From positions 186,001 to 250,000 of the forward strand of contig NZ_AP025295.1 of NCBI RefSeq assembly GCF_036492425.1: DNA of 64,000 bases, in the 5' to 3' direction. This document shows, piece after piece, positions 1-8,724 of the stretch. Positions within the stretch are counted from its first letter, which is position 1, and every line of letters starts with the position of its first letter. The notes under the pieces are model-generated. The model did not search any database, was not told the DNA's origin, and was given only the letters and a program-made list of their open reading frames with translations. Source of the DNA: Persicobacter psychrovividus (lineage in GTDB: Bacteria; Bacteroidota; Bacteroidia; Cytophagales; Cyclobacteriaceae). Position numbers and translations under genes: made by a program.

Positions 1-2
1 AT

Positions 3-383
3 GATGATTTCCTAATTGGTTTTAACGGTGCGATTGCCCCTACAACTATTAAGGACGAAGCCGGAGATATTACTGACCAGTTCAGTGGTGCAGCCATGTA
101 TTTAAACTATAGCCTTTCTGAGAAATTTGGTTTAGGCTTCAGAGGAGAATACTTCGCAACTTCCGTAAAACAAGAAAATTTTGACGGTAGCACTAAAATC
201 AATGCCACAGCATTGACCCTTTCAGGAAATTATAATATCGGACCACTTCGTTTGATTCCAGAAATCAGATACGATGTATTGTCTGATAACATAGATGACA
301 TGGACGTACAATTTACAAACTTGGATGGAACTATGCAGAATAGCGGTTTCCAAGCGATGCTAGCGGCTGTATTTAGTTTCTAA
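3..383 (+). CDS. Outer-membrane beta-barrel protein, C-terminal part (gene starts before the window)
   Basis: The reading frame is open from the first bases of the window, so the 5' end is missing. About 126 residues remain. They alternate polar and hydrophobic residues as in transmembrane beta strands, with aromatic residues at strand ends (LNYSLSEKFGLGFRGEYF, LRLIPEIRYDV), and the chain ends in a terminal phenylalanine (FSF), the usual signature of a barrel recognised by BAM. It resembles the C-terminus of porin-like barrels such as the BBP2/OmpL group, but the family cannot be fixed from the fragment. A strong terminator follows, so this is the end of a transcript. Confidence 0.75.
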   Translation, partial: DDFLIGFNGAIAPTTIKDEAGDITDQFSGAAMYLNYSLSEKFGLGFRGEYFATSVKQENFDGSTKINATALTLSGNYNIGPLRLIPEIRYDVLSDNIDDMDVQFTNLDGTMQNSGFQAMLAAVFSF

Positions 384-413
384 ATAAGACTCTGATTCAT
401 TTCAGGGTTGTGG

Positions 414-441
414 CACCCTCTCTCCGAGAGGGTGTTTTTTT
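414..441 (+). terminator. Rho-independent terminator after the outer-membrane barrel gene
   Basis: A perfect 9-bp stem (CACCCTCTC with GAGAGGGTG, 414-422 and 426-434) closes a 3-base loop and is followed by seven Ts at 435-441. It lies 30 bases after the stop codon. Confidence 0.9.
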
Positions 442-526
442 GTGTTAAAATCATGGGGTCAAACCGTTCGCCTCCCAATACTGGGAAGCAGAAAAAGGGA
501 ATTTCAATTAAAAAAAACCTGATTGA

Positions 527-1366
527 TCAACTGATCCAATAGCCTAATAATCGCCTTGAATACCCCTCAACAATATATCTGGGCAAATATTTTTTAGGAC
601 AATGCCTCAAGGTAAAACGGGTAAAATTCCGCAGATTCCCTCCTCCCCTTATGCCGAAAAGGTGATCCCAATAGGCTGAAAACGTTTTTCTTTTACGGAG
701 CGCCTGGTCTCCAGAAGCCTCAGGATAAGTGAGTAAAGGTGCATCGTAATTACAATAGATCTTAAATCCTGCCGCATTTGCCCGATAGGTAAATTCATAA
801 TCGGCATAATAATGGGGCAAACCCTCCTGATCAAACAAGCCAACTTTATCAAACACTTCTTTGGGAATAATAAGGCCTCGTCCAGGAAAGTGGGTCACCA
901 GGTGCAATCCTTGCAATTGATCCGTAGGCAATTCATCAATCAACTTGGTGTTTGTATATACATTCCAATTGATTTTTTCTCCTCCGTAGTGAATTTTCCC
1001 ACTGCCATTTTCAACATTAAGTGCTCCAATAAGCGCAGAAGGCAGCTCCTCAGAAGCTTTCATCATCTTTTCGATCCATTGGGTTGGTGCAAGGGTATCA
1101 TTATTTAGGGTCATTACACGATCAGCACCCAAACGCAGTGCTTCACGGATCCCCATATTAATCGAGGCCGTCCACCATAAATCTCCATGGCCTTTCATCA
1201 CCAATACCTCAGGAAATTCATCGGCGAGCATTTCCGCCGTTCCATCCGTAGAACCGTCATCGACTATGATGGTCTTAAAATCTTTTCTTGACTGTTGTTG
1301 CAAAGAAAGTAAACATTCTTTAGTGAATTCCTTTCTATTAAATACAGGGATAACAATATATAACAT
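527..1366 (-). CDS. Glycosyltransferase family 2 (GT-A fold)
   Basis: The 279-residue protein begins with the GT2 nucleotide-sugar binding fold: the N-terminal strand MLYIVIPVFNR, DDGST at residues 36-40, and NND at 88-90 as the DxD-type metal site. The GDLWWTASINMGI segment between them is common in rhamnosyltransferase-like GT2 enzymes of O-antigen and capsule clusters. It probably adds a sugar to a lipid-linked polysaccharide intermediate at the cytoplasmic membrane. Donor and acceptor cannot be told. It shares the strand of the main polysaccharide operon but is separated from it by the oppositely oriented GT4 gene at 1448, so it needs its own promoter. The two ATG starts are about 80 bases apart and divergent. 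Confidence 0.88.
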   Translation of the reverse strand: MLYIVIPVFNRKEFTKECLLSLQQQSRKDFKTIIVDDGSTDGTAEMLADEFPEVLVMKGHGDLWWTASINMGIREALRLGADRVMTLNNDTLAPTQWIEKMMKASEELPSALIGALNVENGSGKIHYGGEKINWNVYTNTKLIDELPTDQLQGLHLVTHFPGRGLIIPKEVFDKVGLFDQEGLPHYYADYEFTYRANAAGFKIYCNYDAPLLTYPEASGDQALRKRKTFSAYWDHLFGIRGGGNLRNFTRFTLRHCPKKYLPRYIVEGYSRRLLGYWIS

Positions 1367-1447
1367 GGGCTGACATTTGTATTAATCAAATATATAAACC
1401 CAAATATGTTGCACTTGGTTCCTACGTTAGCCTTTTATAAATCCAAT

Positions 1448-2602
1448 ATGCATAAAATACTGATTGTTCATACTCGTTATCTCCAACATGGTGGTGAGGA
1501 TACTGTTTTTGAACACGAAACCACGCTTTTACAAAAGAAATTTGAAGTAGATACCTTGGTCTTTTCAAATAAAGAACTTCAATTTCCCGCATTCCTGTGG
1601 GAAGTATTCAATAATAGAGAAAGTGAAAAAAGGCTGATGGAAAAAATTGACCAATTCCAGCCTGATGTCATCCACTTACACAACTTTTTCTATAAGCTTT
1701 CGCCCGCCATTTTTCAAGTATGTACAAAACTGTGCATTCCACTGGTCATGACCATCCACAATTATCGGTTGCTATGTCCATCAGGCTTATTAACCCGCAA
1801 TCAGCAGCCTTGTACTTTGTGTGTCAATAAAACGTTTAGCAGCCCCGCCATCCGGCATAAATGCTTTAAAAACTCCGCTTTGAAAAGTGCTCACCTCGCC
1901 AGTATGCTGGCATATCATCACGAAAATTCCACCTTCACTAAAGGCGTGAGCAAATTCATCTTTTTAACCCCATTTGCCAAAGCAACATTTCTGAATAGTC
2001 ATATGGATATTTCAGAAAGTCAAGCGGTGGTCAAGCCCAATTTCATTCCTGATTTTGGCCTGAGTGAGCTTAATAAAAGAAATAATGCATTACTGTTTAT
2101 TGGGCGTTTATCGGAAGAGAAAGGTATTCCGACTTTACTGAAAGCCATGCCAAATATTCATCAGCCAGTGGAAATCATCGGTGATGGCCCTTTACGTGAG
2201 GAGGTAATAGCTGCGAGCTTAAAATACCCCATGCTCAAATATCACGGTTTTCAAGACAAGGATTTTATTGCTGCGAAACTAAAAAGTTGCAGTGCCTTAT
2301 TGTTTCTCTCCGAATGGTATGAAGGCTTACCTATGACCATCATTGAGGCTTTCAGTACTGGTACACCGATCATTTGTTCCAACATTGAAAATGTTCGAGA
2401 TTTGGTTCAACATGGCCATAATGGTTTTCACTTCCAATGGGGAAACCCCAAAGATCTGGCAAAAATAATTAAAGAATATACCATTACTGAACAGTTAATT
2501 CAGCAAGCTCGAAAAACTTACCAGGAAAATTATACTCCTGAACAAAATTTAAAATTACTGTCCTCGATATATGACTCCTTAATCAAAACACCTGTTAACT
2601 AA
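1448..2602 (+). CDS. Glycosyltransferase family 4 (GT-B fold), plus-strand gene inside a minus-strand cluster
   Basis: This 384-residue GT-B enzyme starts MHKILIVHTRYLQHGGEDTVF, the usual GT4 N-terminal Rossmann strand followed by a glycine-rich acceptor loop. The C-terminal half has FIGRLSEEKGIPTLLKA and EGLPMTIIEAFSTGTP, the E-x7-E donor-sugar site. An in-frame ATG at 1406 would add 14 residues (MLHLVPTLAFYKSN) that do not belong to the fold, so the start at 1448 is preferred. A cysteine cluster (CPSGLL..CTLCVNK) near residue 110 is typical of one GT4 subgroup. The 3' end overlaps the convergent GT4 gene by 8 bases. It is the only plus-strand gene among nine minus-strand polysaccharide genes. 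Confidence 0.88.
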   Translation: MHKILIVHTRYLQHGGEDTVFEHETTLLQKKFEVDTLVFSNKELQFPAFLWEVFNNRESEKRLMEKIDQFQPDVIHLHNFFYKLSPAIFQVCTKLCIPLVMTIHNYRLLCPSGLLTRNQQPCTLCVNKTFSSPAIRHKCFKNSALKSAHLASMLAYHHENSTFTKGVSKFIFLTPFAKATFLNSHMDISESQAVVKPNFIPDFGLSELNKRNNALLFIGRLSEEKGIPTLLKAMPNIHQPVEIIGDGPLREEVIAASLKYPMLKYHGFQDKDFIAAKLKSCSALLFLSEWYEGLPMTIIEAFSTGTPIICSNIENVRDLVQHGHNGFHFQWGNPKDLAKIIKEYTITEQLIQQARKTYQENYTPEQNLKLLSSIYDSLIKTPVN

Positions 2603-3743
2603 CTGTATTTAGTGTTGGCTGCAAGGCCGACAATATCCCTTTTCCAAAATTATCAACCATATGTTCAATGCTGTATTTTGCGGCAGAAATAGCACAAGCG
2701 GTTTTCATCTCATTCAATCGCTGTTCATCCTCAAGCAAGGCCACGACCTCCTGCACATAATCATCAAGTGTATTATCGGTGATTAAACCATTATACCCAT
2801 GCTCCAAATAATCCACCTCTGGGCTGTGATAACGATAATCCGTCGTGATTAATGGACACTGCGTAACAAATGCATCGAGCACTGCAAGCCCAACGAGCCC
2901 GGGACACAAAAACACATCAGACAGTTTTAACAAAGCCGCCTTTTGGGCACCAAATTGAGGACCCAAATAATGAATAAAAGGATAGGCTAAGGCAGCATTT
3001 TTCCAATAAAAATCTTCACAGCCTGCCCCAACCACAATAAATTCAAAATCAGCAATTTGTTCCCTGACAGCAATAACGGCATCCAGTAGAAAAGCACTAC
3101 GCTTTTCCTCGTAGATCCCCCCACAATAAATCCCCAAACAGTTGCCCTTGATATTATAAGTCTCTTTTATTAAATCAAGCTCTTCCTGAGAACCCGCCTC
3201 AAAATCCGCCTGCAATTTTTTGGTATCAATGGCATTCTGCACCACCGTAATTATGGAAGAATCAATGCCGAAACGGCTAAGCAAATCTGCCACACCTCGG
3301 GTATAAGCAAACCACCAATCTGCCTGATGAAATAGACGCTGCTTCCATAACTTTGAAGTTTTGGAAACCCCTATATTCTCCGCAATGCCATGCCCCCAGA
3401 AAGCCAGCTTAAAGCCATTCTTTTTTTTCCTGACCATCAGCATATAATTGAGCAAAAGTTTATTCGCCTGCTCAACCACTACCAAATCGAAATCTGCCAC
3501 AAGATGCAGCAGTGGTTGCCAATAAAGTTCTTTACCCGCCACAGAAAACACCTCATTCTCATATGGAATGGCCCAATCCAGCTTTACTAAATCCTGTTTT
3601 TTTTGATCCTCCTTGTTTCCATTTCCATAAGCCAAGGAAAGCTCAACGCCTTTGGTCAATAAAAATCGCCGTAAGCCCTCAAAAAAAGTAAGACGATAAT
3701 GTGGCAGGGATTTTTGAATTATCAGTACTTTGGCACCTTCCAT
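2595..3743 (-). CDS. Glycosyltransferase family 4 (GT-B fold)
   Basis: The 382-residue protein has a two-Rossmann GT-B layout, starting with AKVLIIQKSLPHYRLTFFEGL, which is typical of GT4 enzymes. The C-terminal domain carries YCGGIYEEKRSAFLLDA and then KLSDVFLCPGLVGLAVLDAF. The second conserved glutamate of the GT4 E-x7-E motif appears to be replaced in that segment (PGLVGLAVLD), a variant seen in some GT4 subfamilies. It is the last gene of the main minus-strand polysaccharide operon. Its start overlaps the end of the GT61 gene by 22 bases, implying translational coupling. Its 3' end overlaps the convergent GT4 gene by 8 bases, leaving no space for an intergenic terminator. Confidence 0.85.
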   Translation of the reverse strand: MEGAKVLIIQKSLPHYRLTFFEGLRRFLLTKGVELSLAYGNGNKEDQKKQDLVKLDWAIPYENEVFSVAGKELYWQPLLHLVADFDLVVVEQANKLLLNYMLMVRKKKNGFKLAFWGHGIAENIGVSKTSKLWKQRLFHQADWWFAYTRGVADLLSRFGIDSSIITVVQNAIDTKKLQADFEAGSQEELDLIKETYNIKGNCLGIYCGGIYEEKRSAFLLDAVIAVREQIADFEFIVVGAGCEDFYWKNAALAYPFIHYLGPQFGAQKAALLKLSDVFLCPGLVGLAVLDAFVTQCPLITTDYRYHSPEVDYLEHGYNGLITDNTLDDYVQEVVALLEDEQRLNEMKTACAISAAKYSIEHMVDNFGKGILSALQPTLNTVS

Positions 3744-4954
3744 CCGTCAGTAATTTTTTTTATGTCTGAAATATCAACCCGAATATCCTCAAGTTGGGCC
3801 TTTTTAATATCTTCGGATTTTGAGGCTGAATCACATATCAAATATTGATAATCCATATCCAGGAAATTTGCAATATTATAATAAAGAGAGTGGACAAATC
3901 CCCGAGGAAACAGCTCAAGAAATTGCATCCCCCGATTTGCAAACAGTAGTCCGATCAGACCAGCCCCCGACATGCCGATAATACTTTCAGCCTGTTGGAA
4001 AATCGCCACTTTTTCCAGTAAAGAATATTTACTCATTTCTAAAGTGGTATAACCTTCACTTTCGAGAAAGGAAATTAGTTGGTCTTCATTTTCTATTCCT
4101 CTCAATTTGGAGTCTCTTCTACTTACATAAATTTTCGAGGGATAATTTGTGTTGAGTGCCTTCGCTTTTTCGCCAATCGTATTTTGATAAAATGAGATCA
4201 ACCAATGCGGAACCAAATAGCTACGTGCACCGCGTGGGTGGCTTGTGGAAATCAAACGTTCTGCCTGAAAGTGCGTTTCGCCATCGGCAACCACAATTCG
4301 CTCTGGTGCGATTCCAAATAGCTGCAAACTTTCCTTTTGAAATTCATGAGCAAAGTTCGGTACGAGAAAATAATCTACCTCATCAAACAAACCTGCCTCT
4401 TTCAGAAAGTTCAACCTCGCCAACGCATCCAACATCCAATGCCCAATATTATTAATCGTTCCACCGCCACCGAGCATGTTAAAAACAGTACCATTAATAA
4501 ATAATGGTGTAGAGAAATATTTTCTGCGAAACACCAGGCTGTCTTTGCCTTTAGCTTCTCTGTCTACATCATACTGAAGAGAAACTTCCGAGAGCAACTG
4601 ATTCTCCTCCGTAATTACGGCGACCATTGACACATTATTGGCAATAATGCGACCATAAGGAATAACAGCCAATTTATAATCCGTTGTACAAGACAACGTT
4701 ACATTATCGCCACTTTCAACTGCAGGGTCATATTTAGTAAAGGAAGAAAAAGCATCGTAGAATGCCTTGTCGACGACTAATTTAGTGGTGAGAGAAGGGT
4801 AAATCGCAAAAACCTTCACTTTGCTTTCAGGGAATTTAGCGAAATATCCGGAAAAGGCATCAAAATAGCCCGTCGGCTTAAGCGAGGTATTTCTTGGCAA
4901 ATTATTCAATGCCATTTCGCCCAATTTTCTTTTCAATTTATTCAATATCGACAT
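3722..4954 (-). CDS. Glycosyltransferase family 61 (DUF563)
   Basis: This 410-residue protein has the hallmarks of GT61/DUF563 enzymes. These are GHWMLDALARL in the middle, YVSRRDSKLRGIENEDQL (the conserved S/R-R segment followed by an E) and the C-terminal IIGMSGAGLIGLLFANRG, where family members usually show G-x-H-G-A-G/S-L. In eukaryotes the family includes xylan arabinosyl- and xylosyltransferases and protein O-GlcNAc transferase EOGT. Bacterial members sit in capsule and LPS clusters, often with pentose or branched glycans. It lies 2 bases after the upstream GT14 gene and overlaps the downstream GT4 gene, so all are co-translated. The specific linkage is unknown. Confidence 0.85.
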   Translation of the reverse strand: MSILNKLKRKLGEMALNNLPRNTSLKPTGYFDAFSGYFAKFPESKVKVFAIYPSLTTKLVVDKAFYDAFSSFTKYDPAVESGDNVTLSCTTDYKLAVIPYGRIIANNVSMVAVITEENQLLSEVSLQYDVDREAKGKDSLVFRRKYFSTPLFINGTVFNMLGGGGTINNIGHWMLDALARLNFLKEAGLFDEVDYFLVPNFAHEFQKESLQLFGIAPERIVVADGETHFQAERLISTSHPRGARSYLVPHWLISFYQNTIGEKAKALNTNYPSKIYVSRRDSKLRGIENEDQLISFLESEGYTTLEMSKYSLLEKVAIFQQAESIIGMSGAGLIGLLFANRGMQFLELFPRGFVHSLYYNIANFLDMDYQYLICDSASKSEDIKKAQLEDIRVDISDIKKITDGWKVPKY

Positions 4955-4956
4955 AG

Positions 4957-5931
4957 TTATAGCTGTTGGGTTTTCGAATTATGCTCATCCAGTAAATTCA
5001 ATATCTTCTCATCAAAATCCATATCAAATTTACGGGAAAAATGCGCCTTTGAGTTCAATATTTTTGGCAGGTAACTTTCATCCAATATCTCCGGATGTGG
5101 CTGCGGTCCCTCCTGATCACTAAAAAAAATAGCTCTTAAATTATGATTAATCACTTTGGATTGAAAATCGCCATTTAGAATAATGGACTGAAAAAACATC
5201 TCATCAGGCACACTCACCTTTTGCATGTACTTCACATAGTCCAAACGACGGTTCGCCACCTGAAGGCAATAATTCACACAATCAAAACTAAGGGTAAACC
5301 ATTGGGAACCTGCATATGGCGCAAGGCCTGACATAAATGATCTCTGAGGAACAACAGCATGTACCCCACGTTTTACAAACTCAATCAACCATTCTTTTTT
5401 TGATGATATATGCTGATTAAAATGCCCAGGGAACGCCTTTTTTTGACCTTTCCACCAGAAATAATAAAGATTGTATCGGTCCTGCTGCCTACTGTGGTCT
5501 TTAATATGGCGCTGTTTAACAACATTAAAGTAATCCTCCGAAAGATAGGCCGGATTCATGGGCCAATAATTAATAAACTCTTTTCCTCGGTGATCTTTCA
5601 GAAACGACATCATTTCTGAGGAACTGATCACAGGATAATCTTGCCCACTGATGAGGTATAAATAGTCAAACTGAAATTCATCAACAGCCAACTGCATGGC
5701 ATCCAAACTGGCCTTCACCAGAGAAAAACCACCCCACCTCCCTCGGCTCCTTTTTGAAAACCTGACATTGTCATAGTTTGAGAAATAGGTTTTGATTTTA
5801 TTGAAATTTTCCTCGGATTCATTCTTACATACATGAATTACCACTGAACAGGATGGGCCGGTTAAGTGATTCACCAATCGAAATAGTTGGATTGGATTTT
5901 TATGATATAAGATCACAAAAGTCAATTTCAT
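4957..5931 (-). CDS. Core-2/I-branching-type glycosyltransferase (GT14), copy B
   Basis: The 324-residue protein matches the GT14 core-2/I-branching family. It has an N-terminal FVILYHKNPIQLFRLVNHL strand and helix, RGRWGGFSLVKASL at residues 64-77, and SGQDYP at 95-100, the family's S-G-x-D-Y/F-P signature. In animals such enzymes add beta-1,6-GlcNAc branches; bacterial homologues decorate surface glycans. The neighbouring gene at 5931 is a paralogue with the same layout, and the two share one base (start of this gene and stop of that one). The pair probably forms two similar linkages in the same repeat unit. Confidence 0.87.
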   Translation of the reverse strand: MKLTFVILYHKNPIQLFRLVNHLTGPSCSVVIHVCKNESEENFNKIKTYFSNYDNVRFSKRSRGRWGGFSLVKASLDAMQLAVDEFQFDYLYLISGQDYPVISSSEMMSFLKDHRGKEFINYWPMNPAYLSEDYFNVVKQRHIKDHSRQQDRYNLYYFWWKGQKKAFPGHFNQHISSKKEWLIEFVKRGVHAVVPQRSFMSGLAPYAGSQWFTLSFDCVNYCLQVANRRLDYVKYMQKVSVPDEMFFQSIILNGDFQSKVINHNLRAIFFSDQEGPQPHPEILDESYLPKILNSKAHFSRKFDMDFDEKILNLLDEHNSKTQQL

Positions 5932-6920
5932 TAAGTAGATGAATTCAAAGTTTTAACATTTGTAAAGAGTAATTGCTGATCAATAAGATCAAAAATTTCT
6001 TGATCCACCTGCTGATCAAATTTTCGGGCATACAGCGCATTTGATTCCAGGACAGTCTGTATATCTTTGGACTGAATAATATCAGGATGCCAATTTTTTT
6101 TTGGCCAGATAATGAGCCTCAGGTTATCATTTACCACCTGATCCCGAAAGTCGGAATTTAACAATAAGGTCTGAAAGTAAATCTCAGAACTACAGGCCAC
6201 TGTCCTCATGAATTTATTGATGGGATGATGCTTTTGTTCATAAACCTGCACAATAAATTTTATAGCATCGTAACTCAAACTGTACCAGTCTGAGCCGCCA
6301 TAAGGGTGCATCCCCTTCAGGAATTTCCGCTTGTGAATTATCAAGCCAACAAGCTTTTTCACGCAATTAGATGCTTTTTCCAAAAATCGTTTTGCCTGAG
6401 CGTTATGATTACCAGGAATCTCAATCCTAATTTTATCACGGTAAAAGAAAGTATAATTTTCAAACTTACTTGTTTCCCGATCTACGCGTTCACGTTGCAA
6501 AATGGTATTATAATAGGGCTCATTAGCATTAATAATCGGTTGCATATCCCAATAATTGATGAATTGTTTCCCCTTGTTTTTAGTAAAGAATTCCTGAATA
6601 AATGCATTATTTTTAATGGGGTAATCTTGCGCAGAAATCACGGAACAATAATCAAATTCCAATTGATGATCTATGGCGTATTTCATCCCATTACACATGG
6701 CTTCCACAGTTTTGTGAGTGCACCATGTTCCCCTTACTCGTTCACAAAAGTGAACTTGATGATAGGTTGAGAAAAATGCTTTAACTTTTTGATGCATCTG
6801 ATCGGTCACATTTTTACAAATGTGTAAAACAATATGATTGCCTTCCGCCGACAGCCTGTCCACCAACCGAAACAATTGCTTCGGTTCTTTATGAAACAAT
6901 ATGACGTAAAGTAATTTCAT
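5931..6920 (-). CDS. Core-2/I-branching-type glycosyltransferase (GT14), copy A
   Basis: A 329-residue GT14 protein paralogous to its downstream neighbour. Both begin MKL.(F/Y)VIL(Y/F)HK.P.QLFRLV and share the I(H/C)VCKN-like strand, RGTWCTHKTVEAM (here W-C-T-H where copy B has W-G-G-F) and SAQDYP at residues 96-101. The central part differs more, which suggests divergence in acceptor choice after duplication. The gene starts 2 bases after the SAF-domain oxidoreductase ends, inside one tight operon. No signal peptide or membrane segment is evident, so it should act on the cytoplasmic face of the membrane. Confidence 0.87.
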   Translation of the reverse strand: MKLLYVILFHKEPKQLFRLVDRLSAEGNHIVLHICKNVTDQMHQKVKAFFSTYHQVHFCERVRGTWCTHKTVEAMCNGMKYAIDHQLEFDYCSVISAQDYPIKNNAFIQEFFTKNKGKQFINYWDMQPIINANEPYYNTILQRERVDRETSKFENYTFFYRDKIRIEIPGNHNAQAKRFLEKASNCVKKLVGLIIHKRKFLKGMHPYGGSDWYSLSYDAIKFIVQVYEQKHHPINKFMRTVACSSEIYFQTLLLNSDFRDQVVNDNLRLIIWPKKNWHPDIIQSKDIQTVLESNALYARKFDQQVDQEIFDLIDQQLLFTNVKTLNSST

Positions 6921-6922
6921 GC

Positions 6923-8185
6923 TTAAACAAAGTTTAAAGAAAACTGCAACTCATAATCGCACCATAAATCTTCTGACTTCAATTCCACATCCGCAACCGT
7001 GATAGGTTGATCTTTGGGAATAGCCCGCTTGAGTATCGCTCCTTCAGCTAAACCCATGGGCAAAAGATTTTCACGTCTGGCAATAGCAGTGTTCTCACAA
7101 ACGCCATAAGTCTTAAAACCTCCAATTCCATCAATCCGATCACCCGCTTTCAAGTCTGTTTTGCTCATCGCCACCACTTCAACATATATTCCGTTCTTTG
7201 GAACAATAATTTGATCTGCAAAATCCACTACCCTCGAAATGGAAGTGGGCACATCAAAAATGCATAAGTGATAGGGGTTATAAAAAGAATATAGTGGTCC
7301 CTTCCCGAGCTTATAATAATTAAGATGATGGTGTGCGATAGGGTCTTCGGAATAAGCATAAACAAAAACACCGGGAGCAGGCAAGGTTCCTACCAAATAA
7401 TCAACGATCCCACCGTTGGCCTTCAGCGATTCGAAGTCATAGAATTTCTTGGCCTCGTCAATATGACCTTTGAATTCAAAGCCATTCATCCCTCGCTGAT
7501 TCACCCCAAAGCCCGTTGCATTGGCCACTGCAGACTGTTCAAAAGAAATTTTGGTGCCGTCAGCAAAACTGGTCGCCATTTGTGGGCTGAGTCCGTAAGT
7601 CTTTGCATAATTCTTTTGGGTTGCTGGCGTACGGTATCGGTCCTGCAAACCTTTAATATTGCCACACACCAAAGGCTTAAGCCCCATTTGCTTCACATAG
7701 CGATATAGATTCATAATAACTCCCGGCTGGTCACCATCGGAGCCCGAATAAATAACCCCTGCTTGCTCTGCTAAATTCTTCAATAAAGGACCAAAAGTAG
7801 CATCAAGTTCGGCATTAAATGATAGAAGGTGTTTACCCGCAGCAATGACTTTTTTACCCACATTTAAAGCAAAATCAACTGATCCCGTTGCCTCAACGAT
7901 AATATCAAAATCCTCTTTTAAGAATATCTCCAGTTCAGAATGTACTGCAGGTGTTAAATTGAAGAAATCATGTTCACCGATCAGTTCACGATTACTATAT
8001 GGTTGCAGAAATTGAAAAATATGATCTACCGACCGATTCAGGATTGCAGTTACCGTCATGCCTGGTGTATGCAGAAAAATCTGATTGTATATCCCCTTAC
8101 CCATTGCCCCGAAGCCAACTAAGCCCACTTTGATTGGGCTTTTATCTTTTTCGCGTTGTCTTAATTTAGAATCAATAATGAGCAT
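6923..8185 (-). CDS. NAD(P)-dependent oxidoreductase with C-terminal SAF domain (COG4091, homoserine dehydrogenase-like)
   Basis: The 420-residue protein has an N-terminal Rossmann fold with GFGAMG at residues 24-29. A central catalytic region has GSDGDQPGV and FGVNQRGMNGFE, and a C-terminal SAF-like domain begins around LPMGLAEGAILKRAIPKDQP. This is the COG4091 architecture, annotated as predicted homoserine dehydrogenase but recurrent in polysaccharide clusters next to nucleotide-sugar dehydratases and RmlC-like epimerases, as here. An amino-acid role seems unlikely in this context. A role in modifying a keto-deoxy sugar made by the three upstream enzymes is an inference. It starts 11 bases after the second epimerase gene. 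Confidence 0.82.
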   Translation of the reverse strand: MLIIDSKLRQREKDKSPIKVGLVGFGAMGKGIYNQIFLHTPGMTVTAILNRSVDHIFQFLQPYSNRELIGEHDFFNLTPAVHSELEIFLKEDFDIIVEATGSVDFALNVGKKVIAAGKHLLSFNAELDATFGPLLKNLAEQAGVIYSGSDGDQPGVIMNLYRYVKQMGLKPLVCGNIKGLQDRYRTPATQKNYAKTYGLSPQMATSFADGTKISFEQSAVANATGFGVNQRGMNGFEFKGHIDEAKKFYDFESLKANGGIVDYLVGTLPAPGVFVYAYSEDPIAHHHLNYYKLGKGPLYSFYNPYHLCIFDVPTSISRVVDFADQIIVPKNGIYVEVVAMSKTDLKAGDRIDGIGGFKTYGVCENTAIARRENLLPMGLAEGAILKRAIPKDQPITVADVELKSEDLWCDYELQFSLNFV

Positions 8186-8196
8186 ATCGGTACAGG

Positions 8197-8724
8197 TTAA
8201 AATGGGCTCTTAAAAGTTTCAAGGGGTAAAAAGGATTTGTCGCGTACGGAAAGTAAGTCGGCATCAATTCCTCCCCAGTCAAAACCCAACGAGTCCAGAT
8301 GTACGCCGCCTTCATGCTGTGCTGAATAGGCAGCCGTACAGTGATACAGCACTGTCGCATGCTCAGATAAGGTCTTGAATCCGTGAGCAAACCCTACTGG
8401 AATATACAAACAATTGGCATTTTCCGAGGATAAAACCGTAGAAAATACCTCCCCATAGGTGGGTTGATCCTTCCGTAAATCAACAATCACATCAAGAATT
8501 TCCCCATAAACGCAGGTAACCAATTTAGCTTGGGCATATTCCCCAGACTGAAAGTGCATTCCACGAATAACGCCTTTTGCACTTGTCGAATAAAAGGACT
8601 CTACCATAGGAATCACCTCCTCAGCTGAGTCGGCAGAAAAATACTTTACAAAGCGCCCACGATGATCCCCCTGATTTACGCGTGGAGAAATTAAACGGTA
8701 AGTTTCAGTCTCAGGAAGGATCAT
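8197..8724 (-). CDS. dTDP-4-dehydrorhamnose 3,5-epimerase family protein (RmlC-like), copy 2
   Basis: A 175-residue RmlC-like cupin. The active-site residues of the family are present: RGMH with the general-base His at residue 57, the substrate-binding Lys at 67 (AKLV), and the tyrosine at 133 (AAYS). GFAHGF at 111-116 is also canonical. With CDP-glucose 4,6-dehydratase in the same operon, the substrate is more likely a CDP-4-keto-6-deoxyhexose than the dTDP sugar of rhamnose synthesis. That is inference from context, since no rmlA, rmlB or rmlD is in the window. Its start overlaps the previous epimerase gene by 14 bases. Confidence 0.88.
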   Translation of the reverse strand: MILPETETYRLISPRVNQGDHRGRFVKYFSADSAEEVIPMVESFYSTSAKGVIRGMHFQSGEYAQAKLVTCVYGEILDVIVDLRKDQPTYGEVFSTVLSSENANCLYIPVGFAHGFKTLSEHATVLYHCTAAYSAQHEGGVHLDSLGFDWGGIDADLLSVRDKSFLPLETFKSPF

